A DNA stretch of 64,000 nt from Erwinia sp. HDF1-3R (GCF_039621855.1 NZ_CP155071.1:4733784-4797783), one strand, 5' to 3'; positions 19,786 through 29,778 are shown, numbered from the stretch's first letter. Program-made: numbers and translations. Notes: a model not told the origin generated them from the sequence alone.

Positions 19786-20259
19786 GGCGGACTCCACTCG
19801 AAAAAATTCGATAAGAAAAAAGGCGCTGAAGCGATAAATTCATCATTGTTGACGCATGCAGATGACGCACATACGAACCGCTATCCACGGTTACTCCGTT
19901 GCGGGCAGACCCTGAGGATCGCTAACGGAAGGGCGGATCATAGCGTAAAGCGCGGCAGAGATCTTCACTTTCTACACAGTTTTGATCCATTTTATCCACA
20001 GGCACTGACGCGCGGTGATAAGTGTACCCCTTCACGGCCAAAAGGCATTCAGGATCCTCTGCATTCGCAGGATTTTTACGCTTCCATCACGTTATTATTG
20101 CACGCTTTCTGCAACGGGATCGCCAGAAGATCCCTGTCGATCCTTGCGCTTTATCCCCAACGCCGTATAATTCTCGCCCCGGCGTGTAGCGCTCTGGCCC
20201 GAACCGGCTGGTTTTGCGGTCGAACGGGACATCCAGACGCGACTTTAACGCGAAGTAAA
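19786..20259. promoter_or_regulatory. dnaA control region with DnaA box and GATC cluster
   Basis: The divergent dnaA-rpmH intergenic region. A consensus DnaA box TTATCCACA lies at 19992-20000, with a weaker TTCTACACA-like copy 15-25 bases to its left. At least eight GATC sites occur between about 19915 and 20140, the pattern expected for Dam methylation and SeqA sequestration of the dnaA promoters. I did not assign individual dnaA -10/-35 elements. Confidence 0.8.
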
Positions 20260-20288
20260 TTGACTCCGGACTGTACAATTATTACAAT
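20260..20288 (+). promoter_or_regulatory. Sigma-70 promoter of rpmH-rnpA-yidD-yidC
   Basis: TTGACT (20260-20265) and TACAAT (20283-20288) with a 17-base spacer, about 100 bases before rpmH. This is close to the consensus, as suits a ribosomal protein operon. Confidence 0.8.
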
Positions 20289-20375
20289 CCCGCCTCTTTA
20301 TTAAAGACACACTGAGGCGTCGGTCGGTTTTCTGACCATGAAAACGCGTCACCAAGTGAAATTTTCCAAGTTTAG

Positions 20376-20528
<153 letters not shown>

Positions 20529-20545
20529 TAAAAGCTAACCGCTGA

Positions 20546-20905
20546 GTGGTTAAGCTCGCATTTCCCAGGGAGTTACGTTTGTTAACTCCCACTCATTTCA
20601 CCTTCGTCTTCCAGCAGCCACAAAGAGCTGGCACGCCGCAAATTACTATTCTCGGCCGCCTGAACTCGCTGGGGCATCCCCGCATCGGTCTTACCGTCGC
20701 CAAAAAACACGTCAAGCGCGCGCATGAACGCAACCGGATCAAGCGATTGACCCGCGAAAGCTTTCGTCTGCGTCAGCATGACCTGCCCGCTATGGATTTT
20801 GTAGTGGTGGCGAAAAAAGGGGTTGCCGACCTGGATAACCAGGCGCTGGCGGAAGCGTTGGAGAAGATATGGCGTCGACACTGTCGCCTGGCTCGCGGCT
20901 CCTGA
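20546..20905 (+). CDS. rnpA: Ribonuclease P protein component
   Basis: 119 residues from a GTG start (as in E. coli, where the sequence around the start is nearly identical). RnpA assists the catalytic RNA RnpB in removing 5' leaders from tRNA precursors. The RNR signature [18 protein letters not shown], which contacts the RNA, is intact. The 3' end overlaps yidD by 37 bases in another frame, the known arrangement in this operon. Confidence 0.98.
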   Translation: MVKLAFPRELRLLTPTHFTFVFQQPQRAGTPQITILGRLNSLGHPRIGLTVAKKHVKRAHERNRIKRLTRESFRLRQHDLPAMDFVVVAKKGVADLDNQALAEALEKIWRRHCRLARGS

Positions 20906-21111
20906 TTGGGCTGATTCGCGTCTATCAGCGCGTAATCAGCCCTCTCTTAGGACCCCACTGTCGTTTTCATCCAACTTGCTCTCAATACGGTATTGAGGCA
21001 TTGCGCAGGTTCGGCGTAATAAAAGGCAGTTGGTTGACGACGAAACGCGTATTAAAATGCCATCCCTTAAACCCGGGTGGTGACGATCCGGTGCCGCCAA
21101 ATAACCATTGA
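20869..21111 (+). CDS. yidD: Membrane protein insertion efficiency factor YidD
   Basis: 80 residues with the Haemolytic-domain signature [40 protein letters not shown] and the later [18 protein letters not shown]. YidD is a small membrane-associated protein that aids YidC-dependent insertion. Cysteines in [11 protein letters not shown] and KCHP are conserved. It overlaps the end of rnpA and precedes yidC by 18 bases, so it is translated from the same message. Confidence 0.96.
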   Translation: MASTLSPGSRLLIGLIRVYQRVISPLLGPHCRFHPTCSQYGIEALRRFGVIKGSWLTTKRVLKCHPLNPGGDDPVPPNNH

Positions 21112-21129
21112 TACCAGAGAACATTAACG

Positions 21130-22776
21130 ATGGATTCGCAACGCAATCTCTTTCTCATCGCTTTTCTGTTCGTGTCCTTTATGATCTGGCAAGCCTGGCA
21201 AACGGACCATGCTCCGCAGCCTGTGCAGACCCAGACCACACAGAACACGACCAGCTCAGCCGGTGATGCCGCCAATCAGGGTGTACCTGCCAGCGGCCAG
21301 GGCAAAACGATCACCGTTAAGACTGATGTCCTGTCTTTACATATCAACACCCGCGGTGGTGATATCGAGCAGGCACTGCTGCTGGCTTACCCTGACAAAC
21401 TGGGTTCTTCACAGCCATTTGAGCTGCTGGAAACGACCCCAGGTTTTCTGTATCAGGCACAGAGCGGTCTGACCGGTCGTAACGGCCCGGATAATCCGGC
21501 TAATGGCGCACGTCCACTGTTCACTGCCTCTCAGGATAACTATGAGATGGCTGACGGCCAGAGCGAACTGCGTATCCCGCTGACGTTCACTGCTGAAAAC
21601 GGCGCGACCTACACCAAAACCTTCGTATTTAAGCGCGGTGACTATGCGGTCGGCGTCGATTATCAGGTTAACAACACCACCCAGCAGCCGCTGGAAGTGG
21701 CGATGTTCGGCCAGCTGAAGCAGACCATTGACCTGCCTAAGCATCGTGATACCGGCAGCAACAACTTTGCGTTGCACACCTTCCGTGGCGCGGCTTACTC
21801 CAGCAGTGAGACTAACTACGAGAAGTACAAATTCGACAAAATCAGCGATAACGAAAACCTGAGCACCACCACCAGCAACGGCTGGGTAGCGATGCTTCAG
21901 CAGTATTTCGCCACCGCGTGGGTACCGCGCACCGCCGGAACCAATACGCTGTACACCAGCAACCTCGGTAACGGTATTGCCGCCGTCGGCTACAAGTCTG
22001 CGCCCGTCACCGTCGCGCCAGGCTCGCAGCAGAATCTGGCTGCCACGCTGTGGGTTGGCCCGGAAATTCAGGACAAGATGGCGGCAATTGCGCCGCATCT
22101 GGACCTGACCGTTGACTACGGCTGGCTGTGGTTTATCTCTCAGCCGCTGTTTAAGCTGCTGAAGTTCATTCACAGCTTTATCGGTAACTGGGGCTTCTCC
22201 ATCATCGTTATCACCTTTATCGTGCGTGGCATCATGTACCCACTGACCCGGGCGCAGTACACCTCGATGGCGAAGATGCGTATGCTTCAGCCGAAAATCC
22301 AGGCCATGCGTGAGCGTCTCGGTGACGACAAACAGCGTATGAGTCAGGAGATGATGGCGCTGTACAAAACCGAGAAAGTAAACCCGCTGGGTGGCTGTCT
22401 GCCGCTGGTTATTCAGATGCCAATCTTCCTGGCGCTGTATTACATGCTGATGGGCTCCATTGAGCTGCGCCATGCGCCGTTTGCCCTGTGGATCCATGAC
22501 CTCTCTGCACAGGACCCGTACTACATCCTGCCGATCCTGATGGGCATCACGATGTTCTTCATCCAGAAGATGTCGCCGACCACCGTGACCGACCCGATGC
22601 AGCAGAAGATTATGACCTTTATGCCGGTCATCTTCACCGTGTTCTTCCTGTGGTTCCCGGCAGGTCTGGTACTGTACTACATCGTCAGTAACCTGGTGAC
22701 CATCCTCCAGCAGCAGCTGATTTATCGCGGCCTGGAAAAACGTGGTCTTCACAGCCGCGACAAAAAGAAAGCATAA
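21130..22776 (+). CDS. yidC: Membrane protein insertase YidC
   Basis: 548 residues, the length of E. coli YidC. It inserts and folds inner-membrane proteins, alone or with SecYEG; the c and a subunits of the F1Fo ATP synthase encoded in this same window are known clients. The N-terminal anchor ([19 protein letters not shown]) is followed by a large periplasmic beta domain and five C-terminal membrane segments. The hydrophilic-groove arginine is in [21 protein letters not shown]. The basic C-terminal tail [11 protein letters not shown] fits ribosome contact. It is closed by a strong terminator at 22892. Confidence 0.99.
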   Translation: MDSQRNLFLIAFLFVSFMIWQAWQTDHAPQPVQTQTTQNTTSSAGDAANQGVPASGQGKTITVKTDVLSLHINTRGGDIEQALLLAYPDKLGSSQPFELLETTPGFLYQAQSGLTGRNGPDNPANGARPLFTASQDNYEMADGQSELRIPLTFTAENGATYTKTFVFKRGDYAVGVDYQVNNTTQQPLEVAMFGQLKQTIDLPKHRDTGSNNFALHTFRGAAYSSSETNYEKYKFDKISDNENLSTTTSNGWVAMLQQYFATAWVPRTAGTNTLYTSNLGNGIAAVGYKSAPVTVAPGSQQNLAATLWVGPEIQDKMAAIAPHLDLTVDYGWLWFISQPLFKLLKFIHSFIGNWGFSIIVITFIVRGIMYPLTRAQYTSMAKMRMLQPKIQAMRERLGDDKQRMSQEMMALYKTEKVNPLGGCLPLVIQMPIFLALYYMLMGSIELRHAPFALWIHDLSAQDPYYILPILMGITMFFIQKMSPTTVTDPMQQKIMTFMPVIFTVFFLWFPAGLVLYYIVSNLVTILQQQLIYRGLEKRGLHSRDKKKA

Positions 22777-22891
22777 GAACGCTGTCCGATCATTGTGCGG
22801 CATGCAGGTGATAAGGAAAGAGTGGGGCCGATGGACAGGCCGGGCGTTACAAAGCTAACGCGCCTGCAACGTGACAGATGAAGGATGGTAG

Positions 22892-22924
22892 AATAAGGCG
22901 GTCAACTGACCGCCTTATTTTTTT
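22892..22924 (+). terminator. Rho-independent terminator after yidC
   Basis: 12-bp stem AATAAGGCGGTC / GACCGCCTTATT, 4-base loop, followed by a run of T. It ends the rpmH-rnpA-yidD-yidC unit just before mnmE, so mnmE needs its own promoter or readthrough. Confidence 0.95.
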
Positions 22925-22943
22925 GCCTAAACGAGAGTGGATT

Positions 22944-24308
22944 ATGAGTCAAAGCGAAACTATCGTCGCCCAGGCGACGCCGCCCGGCCGGGGTGGTGTG
23001 GGTATCCTGCGTATCTCCGGCAGCCAGGCGGCCGACGTGGCACGGGCCCTGCTGGGCAAGTTGCCCAAACCGCGCTACGCCGATTATCTGCCCTTCCGCG
23101 ACCTGGACGGCAGCACGCTGGATCAGGGGATCGCCCTGTGGTTTCCCGGCCCTCACTCCTTTACCGGCGAAGACGTCCTGGAGCTACAGGGCCACGGCGG
23201 GCCGGTGATACTTGACCTGCTGCTGCGGCGTATTCTGTCGATGTCGAACGTGCGTATCGCCCGTCCCGGCGAGTTCTCCGAGCGTGCGTTTCTGAACGAT
23301 AAGCTCGATCTGGCCCAGGCAGAAGCGATTGCCGACCTGATTGATGCCAGTTCCGAACAGGCGGCGCGCTCGGCGGTGAACTCGCTGCAGGGGGCATTTT
23401 CACTGCGTGTTAACCATCTTGTGGAAGCACTCACTCACTTGCGGATCTACGTCGAAGCGGCTATCGACTTCCCGGATGAGGAGATCGACTTCCTCTCCGA
23501 CGGGAAAATCGAGGCCCTGCTTAACCAGGTGATTACCGACCTTGAGGCCGTCCGGGCCGAAGCGCGTCAGGGCAGCCTGCTGCGTGAAGGAATGAAGGTG
23601 GTGATCGCGGGTCGCCCTAACGCCGGTAAATCCAGCCTGCTGAATGCGCTGGCCGGACGCGAAGCGGCCATCGTCACCGATATCGCCGGCACCACCCGCG
23701 ACGTGCTGCGCGAGCATATCCATATCGACGGTATGCCGCTGCATATTATTGATACGGCGGGCCTGCGCGAGGCCGGCGATGAAGTGGAGCGGATTGGTAT
23801 TGAACGGGCCTGGCACGAAATCGAAGGGGCCGATCGCGTGCTGTTTATGGTTGACGGCACGACCACGGCGGCCACCGAGCCTGCGGACATCTGGCCGGAC
23901 TTTATTGCCCGCCTGCCCGCCGCGCTGCCGATAACCGTGGTACGCAATAAAGCGGACGTCACCGGCGAAGCGCTGGGAATGACGAAAGTGAATGGTCACT
24001 CACTTATCCGCCTCTCGGCCCGCACCGGCGAGGGAATCGACCTGCTGCGCGACCATCTGAAAGAGAGCATGGGCTTTGCCGGTAATATGGAAGGTGGCTT
24101 CCTTGCCCGCCGTCGTCACCTTCATGCGCTGGAGTTAGCGGCTACTCACTTACTTGACGGCCGCGAGCAGCTGCTGGGGGCAAAAGCGGGCGAGCTACTG
24201 GCGGAGGAGCTGCGTGCCGCCCAGAACTGCCTGAGCGAGATCACCGGCGCGTTCACCTCCGATGACCTGTTAGGCCGGATTTTCTCCAGCTTTTGCATTG
24301 GGAAGTGA
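22944..24308 (+). CDS. mnmE: tRNA modification GTPase MnmE
   Basis: 454 residues from ATG 22944 ([26 protein letters not shown]), exactly the E. coli length; the open frame upstream of this start overlaps the yidC terminator and is not coding. With MnmG (gene at 61596-63485) it adds the carboxymethylaminomethyl group to U34 of certain tRNAs. The G domain shows G1 [15 protein letters not shown], the switch I threonines in DIAGTTRD, G3 DTAGLRE and G4 NKAD. The C-terminal CIGK motif, with the catalytic cysteine, is intact (SSFCIGK). In E. coli the tna genes follow; here an ADP-ribosyltransferase-like gene does. Confidence 0.99.
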   Translation: MSQSETIVAQATPPGRGGVGILRISGSQAADVARALLGKLPKPRYADYLPFRDLDGSTLDQGIALWFPGPHSFTGEDVLELQGHGGPVILDLLLRRILSMSNVRIARPGEFSERAFLNDKLDLAQAEAIADLIDASSEQAARSAVNSLQGAFSLRVNHLVEALTHLRIYVEAAIDFPDEEIDFLSDGKIEALLNQVITDLEAVRAEARQGSLLREGMKVVIAGRPNAGKSSLLNALAGREAAIVTDIAGTTRDVLREHIHIDGMPLHIIDTAGLREAGDEVERIGIERAWHEIEGADRVLFMVDGTTTAATEPADIWPDFIARLPAALPITVVRNKADVTGEALGMTKVNGHSLIRLSARTGEGIDLLRDHLKESMGFAGNMEGGFLARRRHLHALELAATHLLDGREQLLGAKAGELLAEELRAAQNCLSEITGAFTSDDLLGRIFSSFCIGK

Positions 24309-24545
24309 GACGGAGTCTCTAAGTTAACAGATGTAATTTCTGCCCGAGTTCAGGCTCCCGGCAATCTTCAATGATCGTGACAGAGCTAAGACTGGCTGCT
24401 TAGCTTTGCACTGCAAAATTGAATCCGGCAGCCTGCTATTCCATGCGTTTAATCGCTTTATAATAGTTTTCATATAAAAACCTGTAATAATTATATATTA
24501 ATATATTTGGCACTACTCAACATCCATACAATAAAGGAAAGAAAA

Positions 24546-25763
24546 ATGCCAGCGAGCGCTGTTAACCAAAACACTCCACTCACTACGAAAATGGTGGTAA
24601 ATCGGATAAATAAGTGTAGGAAGGAACAAAAAAAGATTACGTGGGAGATCTCAGAAATAAAAAACACTCAAGATATTCTAGCTCGCAAAATTGATCCCTA
24701 TGAAAAGACTATTTCCTCTAATGATTTATCCCTGATAGAACTTGAAACGGTAGCAGAAAAGTACGGTAAAGATGCCCGCGTGCGGCTGAAAGAAGATCAT
24801 TTTAAATATGGGGAGCCTCGTAATTTATTAAAAAAATTATTTCATGGATATCGATATAAAATAGAACGTGAAGATGCAGTAAAAAAAATAAACCCCCACA
24901 CCAATAAGCTCTCAGCTAAAACTGCAATTAAAACTCTCGAGAAAGAAAAAAATAATCAAATGAGCGAGAGGGATAAATTAAAAAAAGAGTACAACATAAA
25001 TGCCCTCAAAATTAAAGAATTAACGGAAAAAGGAAAACATGTTAACCTGGAACTGAATGAAATAAGGGTAACATATAGAGAATTAACAAAAGATAAGGCA
25101 GAAGGAGATATTAAGCGGGCAGATTTTTCAACAATCTATCAGAGTAACGCGGGTTGTAAAGCGATCAACCATGAAGCGCGTCACCAGTATGGCCTGATGC
25201 TCGAAAGTCTCCAATTTAGCGGCAGTAAAGTTGTTGAAGAATATCGTAAAGCCTTTGGTGATAACATTTTTTACCGTGGTGGAGCAAAGGTTAAAAGCAT
25301 GATCATAAATAGATGTGCTCAGTTACCCCAACTGGTTAAAAATGCCATTGATGATTTTTATACCCCTTCAAATGAAATGAGTACCACCTACCGTGGGCAA
25401 GGAATGACGGATAATTCGATTAACGCTTTAATCAGTCAATTTAAAACCGATGTGCAAAATAAAACTGATACTGTTTATCAGACCGGACAATTCTTTTCCA
25501 CCTCCAGAGTTAAAGAAATTGCTAAGGGTTTCGCTGAACGCAGTCAGAGTAGCGTTAAAGTGATGTTCACGGTGAAAGGCAACAGCGGCAATAGTATATA
25601 TGTTCAAAATGGCATGGCATTTGGTAACGGTGAGGGAGAAAGACTGTATTCTCCTAAGGCTCATTTCAAAGTTACCGAGATGACAATATCACCATCGAGT
25701 GTTTACAATATCACCCTGGAAGAGGTCGAAAGAGTCGACAATGCAAAGTTCCTTCCAAGGTAA
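24546..25763 (+). CDS. Putative ADP-ribosyltransferase toxin/effector (R-S-E class)
   Basis: 405 residues from ATG 24546, which has an AAAGGAAAG ribosome site; the open frame extends 13 codons further to a TTG. The N-terminal half is Lys/Glu-rich and probably coiled coil (about residues 20-60 and 125-180). The C-terminal half carries the signature of arginine-specific mono-ADP-ribosyltransferases: Arg283 in TTYRGQGM (an alternative Arg244 lies in IFYRGGAK), Ser318-Thr-Ser in GQFFSTSRVKEIAKGF, and Glu363-x-Glu365 in GNGEGERLYSP. Spacing of these blocks is as in the family. There is no signal peptide. The Ser/Thr/Asn-rich start would suit a type III effector, but no hrp box lies upstream, so another toxin route is possible. 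AT-rich composition and its place just after mnmE, a frequent insertion neighbourhood, point to transfer. No immunity gene was recognised. Confidence 0.75.
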   Translation: MPASAVNQNTPLTTKMVVNRINKCRKEQKKITWEISEIKNTQDILARKIDPYEKTISSNDLSLIELETVAEKYGKDARVRLKEDHFKYGEPRNLLKKLFHGYRYKIEREDAVKKINPHTNKLSAKTAIKTLEKEKNNQMSERDKLKKEYNINALKIKELTEKGKHVNLELNEIRVTYRELTKDKAEGDIKRADFSTIYQSNAGCKAINHEARHQYGLMLESLQFSGSKVVEEYRKAFGDNIFYRGGAKVKSMIINRCAQLPQLVKNAIDDFYTPSNEMSTTYRGQGMTDNSINALISQFKTDVQNKTDTVYQTGQFFSTSRVKEIAKGFAERSQSSVKVMFTVKGNSGNSIYVQNGMAFGNGEGERLYSPKAHFKVTEMTISPSSVYNITLEEVERVDNAKFLPR

Positions 25764-26386
25764 TTGTTCATGATGAAAAATTTTTACTTCTAATATACTT
25801 AGAGTGCAGGATAGTTTCACCGATCCTGTGCTCGTGTCATCATCCGTAATTTCATGGATAATTAAGGATGCTTTTTATTCGTATTGTTCAGGCCATGGAT
25901 CTGCTGGGGGAGTTTGGATAGCTAAACCCGGCACGTTAAGAGCGTTTTCTATCGAAATATACGCTGGTTCACTCACCGCAATAAGCATTATAAGCCCTGT
26001 GCGCCTGATCCCATAATTTACTCCCCGGGATGATATTTATAAAAACGATGCGATTCCTGGGTACCATTAACCCTGGTATTTTTGGGTGTTTAAAGGAGAG
26101 AATATGATCCATCAAGGAACCCCGCCGGAAGGGCATCAGGCTTATTGCAGTGAGTAGTCATCTTACCCTACAGGTGCAGCGCGGCAAACTGGCCGCACTT
26201 TTCCGTAAATAAACTTAATTCATCCCTGCTGAATATTGCTGAAATGGAGCAGTTCGTTATTACACTCGTCAGAAGTTCTAAATTATGACCGGCCCGCCTG
26301 CGCAGGCTGAATCCGGAAGGTCGCGGCTACTGCAATGATAATTACGGTAGTTACTGTTCCAGTATCACTTAACGCGAAGCAAAGTG
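25764..26386. other. Gene-poor region with possible gene relics
   Basis: About 620 bases with no convincing gene. A hairpin CAGGAT / ATCCTG (25807-25831) follows the toxin gene and may end its transcript. A very short frame, 17 codons from ATG 26104 (MIHQGTPPEGHQAYCSE), has a good AAAGGAGAG ribosome site. In another frame the same DNA reads GIRLIAVSSHLTLQVQRGKL to a stop at about 26212. These look like remnants of decayed genes, but I do not recognise the parents. Confidence 0.4.
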
Positions 26387-27250
26387 TTAACCCTGCCGCG
26401 CCAGCCAGCCAGCGCCGCTGAGGGCATCGCCCAGCGGCGGCACCAGCATCGCCAGAATGTCGGGCGCAAGCCAGGGCTGGACAGGTTCTGCCAGGCCGCC
26501 CATTAACGCCAGACGGCCGCCATCGGCCCCCATCAGTCGCCGCACCAGCAGCGCGATATCATCAGCAGTTTGCTGTATCAGCTGGTCTGCGTGGGGATCG
26601 CCTGCCTGCGCCGCCGCGAACACCTCCGGCACCACGCTGCCCCAGTCGGCGGGCATTGCCCGCTGCGTCCACAGCAGCATGGCTTCCGGGCTGCGATCAA
26701 ACCTGCCCATCACGCGGTCGGTGAACGCCGTTTCGGGCACAATGCCCTCATGGGCCAGCAACGCCAGCCGCAGGGTGCGGCGTCCCAGCTCGGCACCCGA
26801 GCCGTGATCGGATAGCGCAAAACCCCAGCCGCCTACCCGGGAAAAGCGCTCGCCATCCCATAAGACGCCCTGACTGCCGGTGCCGACGATCAGCGCCGCG
26901 CCGGGTGCGCCCTGATGTGCACCCAGACAGGCAATATCCACGTCGCCCACCACCCGTAAAGAGGCGCAGACGGGCTGCCAGTCGGCAAGGCGAGCTTTGA
27001 CCGAGGCGACATTGGCCCCCGCAAGACCGGCAACCATTGCGATTTGTGCCCGCGCGGCGGGTGGCAGCCCTGCCGCCGTCATCACCCGCTCTGTCAGTGC
27101 CTCCACGCTTGCCAGCGCCGCCTCAAACTGTGACCAGACGTTGGCGGGCCCGCCAACCGCTTCGGCCAGCAGATGATTCTGACGGTCAGTGAGCCGGGCG
27201 CGACATCGCGTACCGCCGCCATCAATACTCAGAAAATAGTGAGGTTGCAC
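26387..27250 (-). CDS. BadF/BadG/BcrA/BcrD-family sugar kinase (glucosamine or N-acetylglucosamine kinase)
   Basis: 287 residues with an ASKHA-type ATPase fold. The phosphate-1 motif is LSIDGGGTRCRARL at the N-terminus, the connect/phosphate-2 region is ALIVGTGSQGVLWDG, followed by VGGWGFALSDHGSGAELGRRTLR, and the adenosine motif is LALMGGLAEPV. These features fit the eukaryote-like N-acetylglucosamine kinase / glucosamine kinase GspK group, which phosphorylates amino sugars in the cytoplasm, typically from chitin breakdown. The precise substrate cannot be told here because no transporter or chitinase gene adjoins it. It is monocistronic, divergent from yieE, and GC-rich like the core genome. 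Confidence 0.8.
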   Translation of the reverse strand: MQPHYFLSIDGGGTRCRARLTDRQNHLLAEAVGGPANVWSQFEAALASVEALTERVMTAAGLPPAARAQIAMVAGLAGANVASVKARLADWQPVCASLRVVGDVDIACLGAHQGAPGAALIVGTGSQGVLWDGERFSRVGGWGFALSDHGSGAELGRRTLRLALLAHEGIVPETAFTDRVMGRFDRSPEAMLLWTQRAMPADWGSVVPEVFAAAQAGDPHADQLIQQTADDIALLVRRLMGADGGRLALMGGLAEPVQPWLAPDILAMLVPPLGDALSGAGWLARQG

Positions 27251-27477
27251 AGGTTTTTTCTCCCTTCTCGCGCCCCAGGTGATCCAGCGTTATGGTGCAG
27301 ATCCTGAGTTAAAACAGGCTGAACCGCAATCAAAACATCGTCTGCGGAGAACAGTGGAGCGAGGCAAAAGTGCCAATAATCCGAATTTATCCCGAACCCG
27401 GCAAAGCGACGTGTAATCGCTTAAGAAAATTCTTACAATAGCGAAGACGACCCTCGACCATTATCATGGAGTGACCA

Positions 27478-28206
27478 ATGGCATGTCATTTCGCGCGCTG
27501 GACGCCCGACTGGGCCGGGATACCCGCGCAGCACCTCCCGCCCACCCTGATCCGCTATGCTGCCGGGCTGCCTGACAGGCGTCGAAGGCGCTATCTGGCT
27601 TCCCGCACGCTGCTGGCACAGCTGATGCTGCACGTTTATGGCATAACTTCCCTGCCCGAGCTTACCGTGACGGCCAGTGGCCGCCCCTGCTTTGTCGATC
27701 CGCAGCTTCCTGATTTCAGCATCGCCTATACCGGCAATATTGTCGGCATCCTGCTGGCTGATGAAGAGGGTGCAGTTGGGCTGGCAATGGATATTTTCCG
27801 GGCCCACAGTCGGCAGTTGCAGAAACAGTTTTCCACCCTCTTCTCTTCGGGCGAAAAAGCGTGGATTAACGCCCAAAACGATCCGGATGAAGCGGCGGCC
27901 CAGCTATGGATGATACGGCAGAGCATACTGAAGCTTCCGGATAATGACCCGTCGCAGCCGCTACGGCTGTTTCCCGCATCGGGGCGTCTGCGCTCAGAGG
28001 CCTTTCCCGACATTCAGGCCATTTCCGACGCGGAGGAGTTTATGGTCTGGTCCTGCGCACGCACGCCGGGCAGCGAACGCCTGCATCTCTGGCAGTATGA
28101 AGGGGGCGATCGCTGGGTTTCTATTACCGCTATCGAGGGGAAGAAGATGGGGCCGCGCACGTTGAAATTAATCAGCTCCCTGCCAGAAAAACGCAGGGAG
28201 CCGTAA
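27478..28206 (+). CDS. yieE: YieE-like 4'-phosphopantetheinyl transferase-family protein, altered active site
   Basis: 242 residues, collinear with E. coli YieE as I recall it (ACHFARW start; RYLASRTLLAQLML; FSIAYTGNIVGILL; later AQLWMIRQSILKL). The family transfers phosphopantetheine from CoA to carrier proteins. The metal-binding G-x-D-x-E motif, GLDME in E. coli YieE, reads GLAMDIF here (codons GGG CTG GCA ATG GAT ATT TTC). The first acidic residue is therefore Ala and the second Asp. The usual WxxKEA block is also weak (WMIRQSILK), though E. coli YieE likewise departs from consensus there. The protein may have lost transferase activity or rely on other residues. The position between mnmE and adeP/yieH fits the E. 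coli gene order. The start is ATG 27478 with no strong ribosome site. Confidence 0.82.
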   Translation: MACHFARWTPDWAGIPAQHLPPTLIRYAAGLPDRRRRRYLASRTLLAQLMLHVYGITSLPELTVTASGRPCFVDPQLPDFSIAYTGNIVGILLADEEGAVGLAMDIFRAHSRQLQKQFSTLFSSGEKAWINAQNDPDEAAAQLWMIRQSILKLPDNDPSQPLRLFPASGRLRSEAFPDIQAISDAEEFMVWSCARTPGSERLHLWQYEGGDRWVSITAIEGKKMGPRTLKLISSLPEKRREP

Positions 28207-28257
28207 TGACTCAGCTTACCGACAGCAGGCAGATTTGCCTGCTGTCAGCGATCTATC

Positions 28258-29571
28258 TTAGTGTGCGTCAATAAAGACGATCTTGAGAATAAACAGAAGA
28301 GTCACGGCGATGACGCAGGGGCTCATTTCACGCCAGCGGCCGCTGCCGAGCTTCATCACGCAGTAAGAGATAAAACCGAGTGCGATCCCCTCGGTGATAG
28401 AGAAGCTGAACGGCATCATGATAGCGGTAACGAATGCCGGAACGGCTTCGGTCAGATCCTCCCACTTTATCCGCGTCAGGCTTGAGGTCATCAGTACACC
28501 AACGTAAATCAGGGCACCGGCTGCCGCATAGGGCGGCACCATACCCGCCAGGGGTGAAAGGAACATCACCAGCAGGAACAGGATCCCGGTGACCACCGCC
28601 ATCAGCCCGGTGCGGCCACCGATAGCGACGCCCGATGAGCTTTCGATGTAGGCCGTCACCGAAGAGGTGCCGATATATGAGCCAACCACCGAGCTGATGC
28701 TGTCGACATAGAGCGCCTGCTTCATACGCGGGAAGGTGCCTTTCTCATCGGTCAGACCGGCTTTATCCGTTACGCCGACCAGCGTACCGGAGGAGTCGAA
28801 CAGGTTCACCAGCATAAAGGAGAAGATGATCCCCGCCATGCCGACGTTGAGCGACCCGGCCAGATCGACCTGGCCGATAATCGAGGTGATGCCCGTTGGC
28901 GCGGAGAATACCCCGCCGTACTTCACATCGCCAATGGCCAGGCCAATCAGCGTGGTCACCACAATGGAGACCAGTACCGCAATATGGATATTGCGTGACG
29001 CCAGAATGGCGATAATAAAGAAGCCCAGCGCCCCCAGCAGTACGCTATGGGAGGTTAAGTGGCCGACGGCCACCAGCGTCTCCGGGTTAGCAACCACAAT
29101 GCCGGCGTTCTTCAGACCGATCATCGCAATAAACAGGCCGATACCGGCGGTAATGCCCACCCGCAGGCTGAGAGGAATATTGGCTATCATCCAGTAGCGG
29201 ACGCGGAAAATAGTCAGCAGCAGCAGGCCCGTCGCCCCCCAGAATATCGCGCCCATGCCGACCTGCCATGAAATGCCCATGGCCCCTACCACCACAAAGG
29301 CAAAAAACGCATTCAGTCCCATTGCCGGTGCCAGCGCAACCGGCAGGTTGGCCACCAGGCCCATCAGAATACTGCCGAACGCGGCAATCAGGCAGGTGGT
29401 GACAAACACCGCCTGGGTATTCATGCCCGCTGCACCCAGGATCTGAGGATTCACGAAAACGATGTAGACCATCGTCAGAAAGGTCGTGAACCCCGCAATC
29501 ACTTCCGTGCGCGCGGTCGTGCCGTGCTCCTGCAGTTTAAAGATCCGCTGTAACAGGCCAGGATTATTCAT
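28258..29571 (-). CDS. adeP: Adenine permease (NCS2/AzgA family)
   Basis: 437 residues with about 12-14 membrane segments, matching the AdeP (YieG)/AdeQ group: MNNPGLLQRIFKLQEHGTTARTEVIAG start, substrate-site segments LAPAMGLNAFFAF and LVNLFDSSGTLVGVTDKAGL, and TSSVTAYIESSSGVAIGGRTGL. It imports adenine by proton symport across the inner membrane. A PurR-operator-like sequence lies 84 bases upstream, matching purine control known for E. coli adeP. It is divergent from yieH and converges with yieE. AdeP rather than AdeQ is inferred from its gene neighbours. Confidence 0.93.
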   Translation of the reverse strand: MNNPGLLQRIFKLQEHGTTARTEVIAGFTTFLTMVYIVFVNPQILGAAGMNTQAVFVTTCLIAAFGSILMGLVANLPVALAPAMGLNAFFAFVVVGAMGISWQVGMGAIFWGATGLLLLTIFRVRYWMIANIPLSLRVGITAGIGLFIAMIGLKNAGIVVANPETLVAVGHLTSHSVLLGALGFFIIAILASRNIHIAVLVSIVVTTLIGLAIGDVKYGGVFSAPTGITSIIGQVDLAGSLNVGMAGIIFSFMLVNLFDSSGTLVGVTDKAGLTDEKGTFPRMKQALYVDSISSVVGSYIGTSSVTAYIESSSGVAIGGRTGLMAVVTGILFLLVMFLSPLAGMVPPYAAAGALIYVGVLMTSSLTRIKWEDLTEAVPAFVTAIMMPFSFSITEGIALGFISYCVMKLGSGRWREMSPCVIAVTLLFILKIVFIDAH

Positions 29572-29654
29572 TGTGTGATTCCAGAACGAAGAGAAGTTAT
29601 CGTCGGCTATCCTAACCTAAAAATTTAATATTGGTAGACGGTCGGGCGGTTTTT

Positions 29655-29670
29655 TCGCAACCGATTGCGC
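29655..29670. promoter_or_regulatory. PurR operator-like palindrome upstream of adeP
   Basis: TCGCAACCGATTGCGC keeps the central GCAA-nCGn-TTGC pattern of the PurR operator (consensus ACGCAAACGTTTGCGT) at 12 of 16 positions. It lies 84 bases before adeP and about 110 before yieH. Confidence 0.7.
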
Positions 29671-29778
29671 CGCGTTTACCTTCAGATCGCTGCCGCTAAC
29701 GGGAATTGACAATTGCGGGTCGCATTTCGGTGTCAGACAGGTAAAGTGGCATGATGATAATGAATACAGGAACCCACC

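Noticed and set aside
21409..22803. Minus-strand frame of 464 codons opposite yidC
   Set aside because: Long only because of the codon bias of yidC; composition rich in His/Arg/Gln typical of antisense frames.
24309..24545. Search for a hrp box upstream of the ADP-ribosyltransferase gene
   Set aside because: No GGAACC element in this interval, so HrpL control is not supported by sequence.
25804..26016. 70-codon plus-strand frame after the ADP-ribosyltransferase gene, considered as an immunity or chaperone gene
   Set aside because: Starts with GTG inside a hairpin, has no ribosome site, and reads like random translation.
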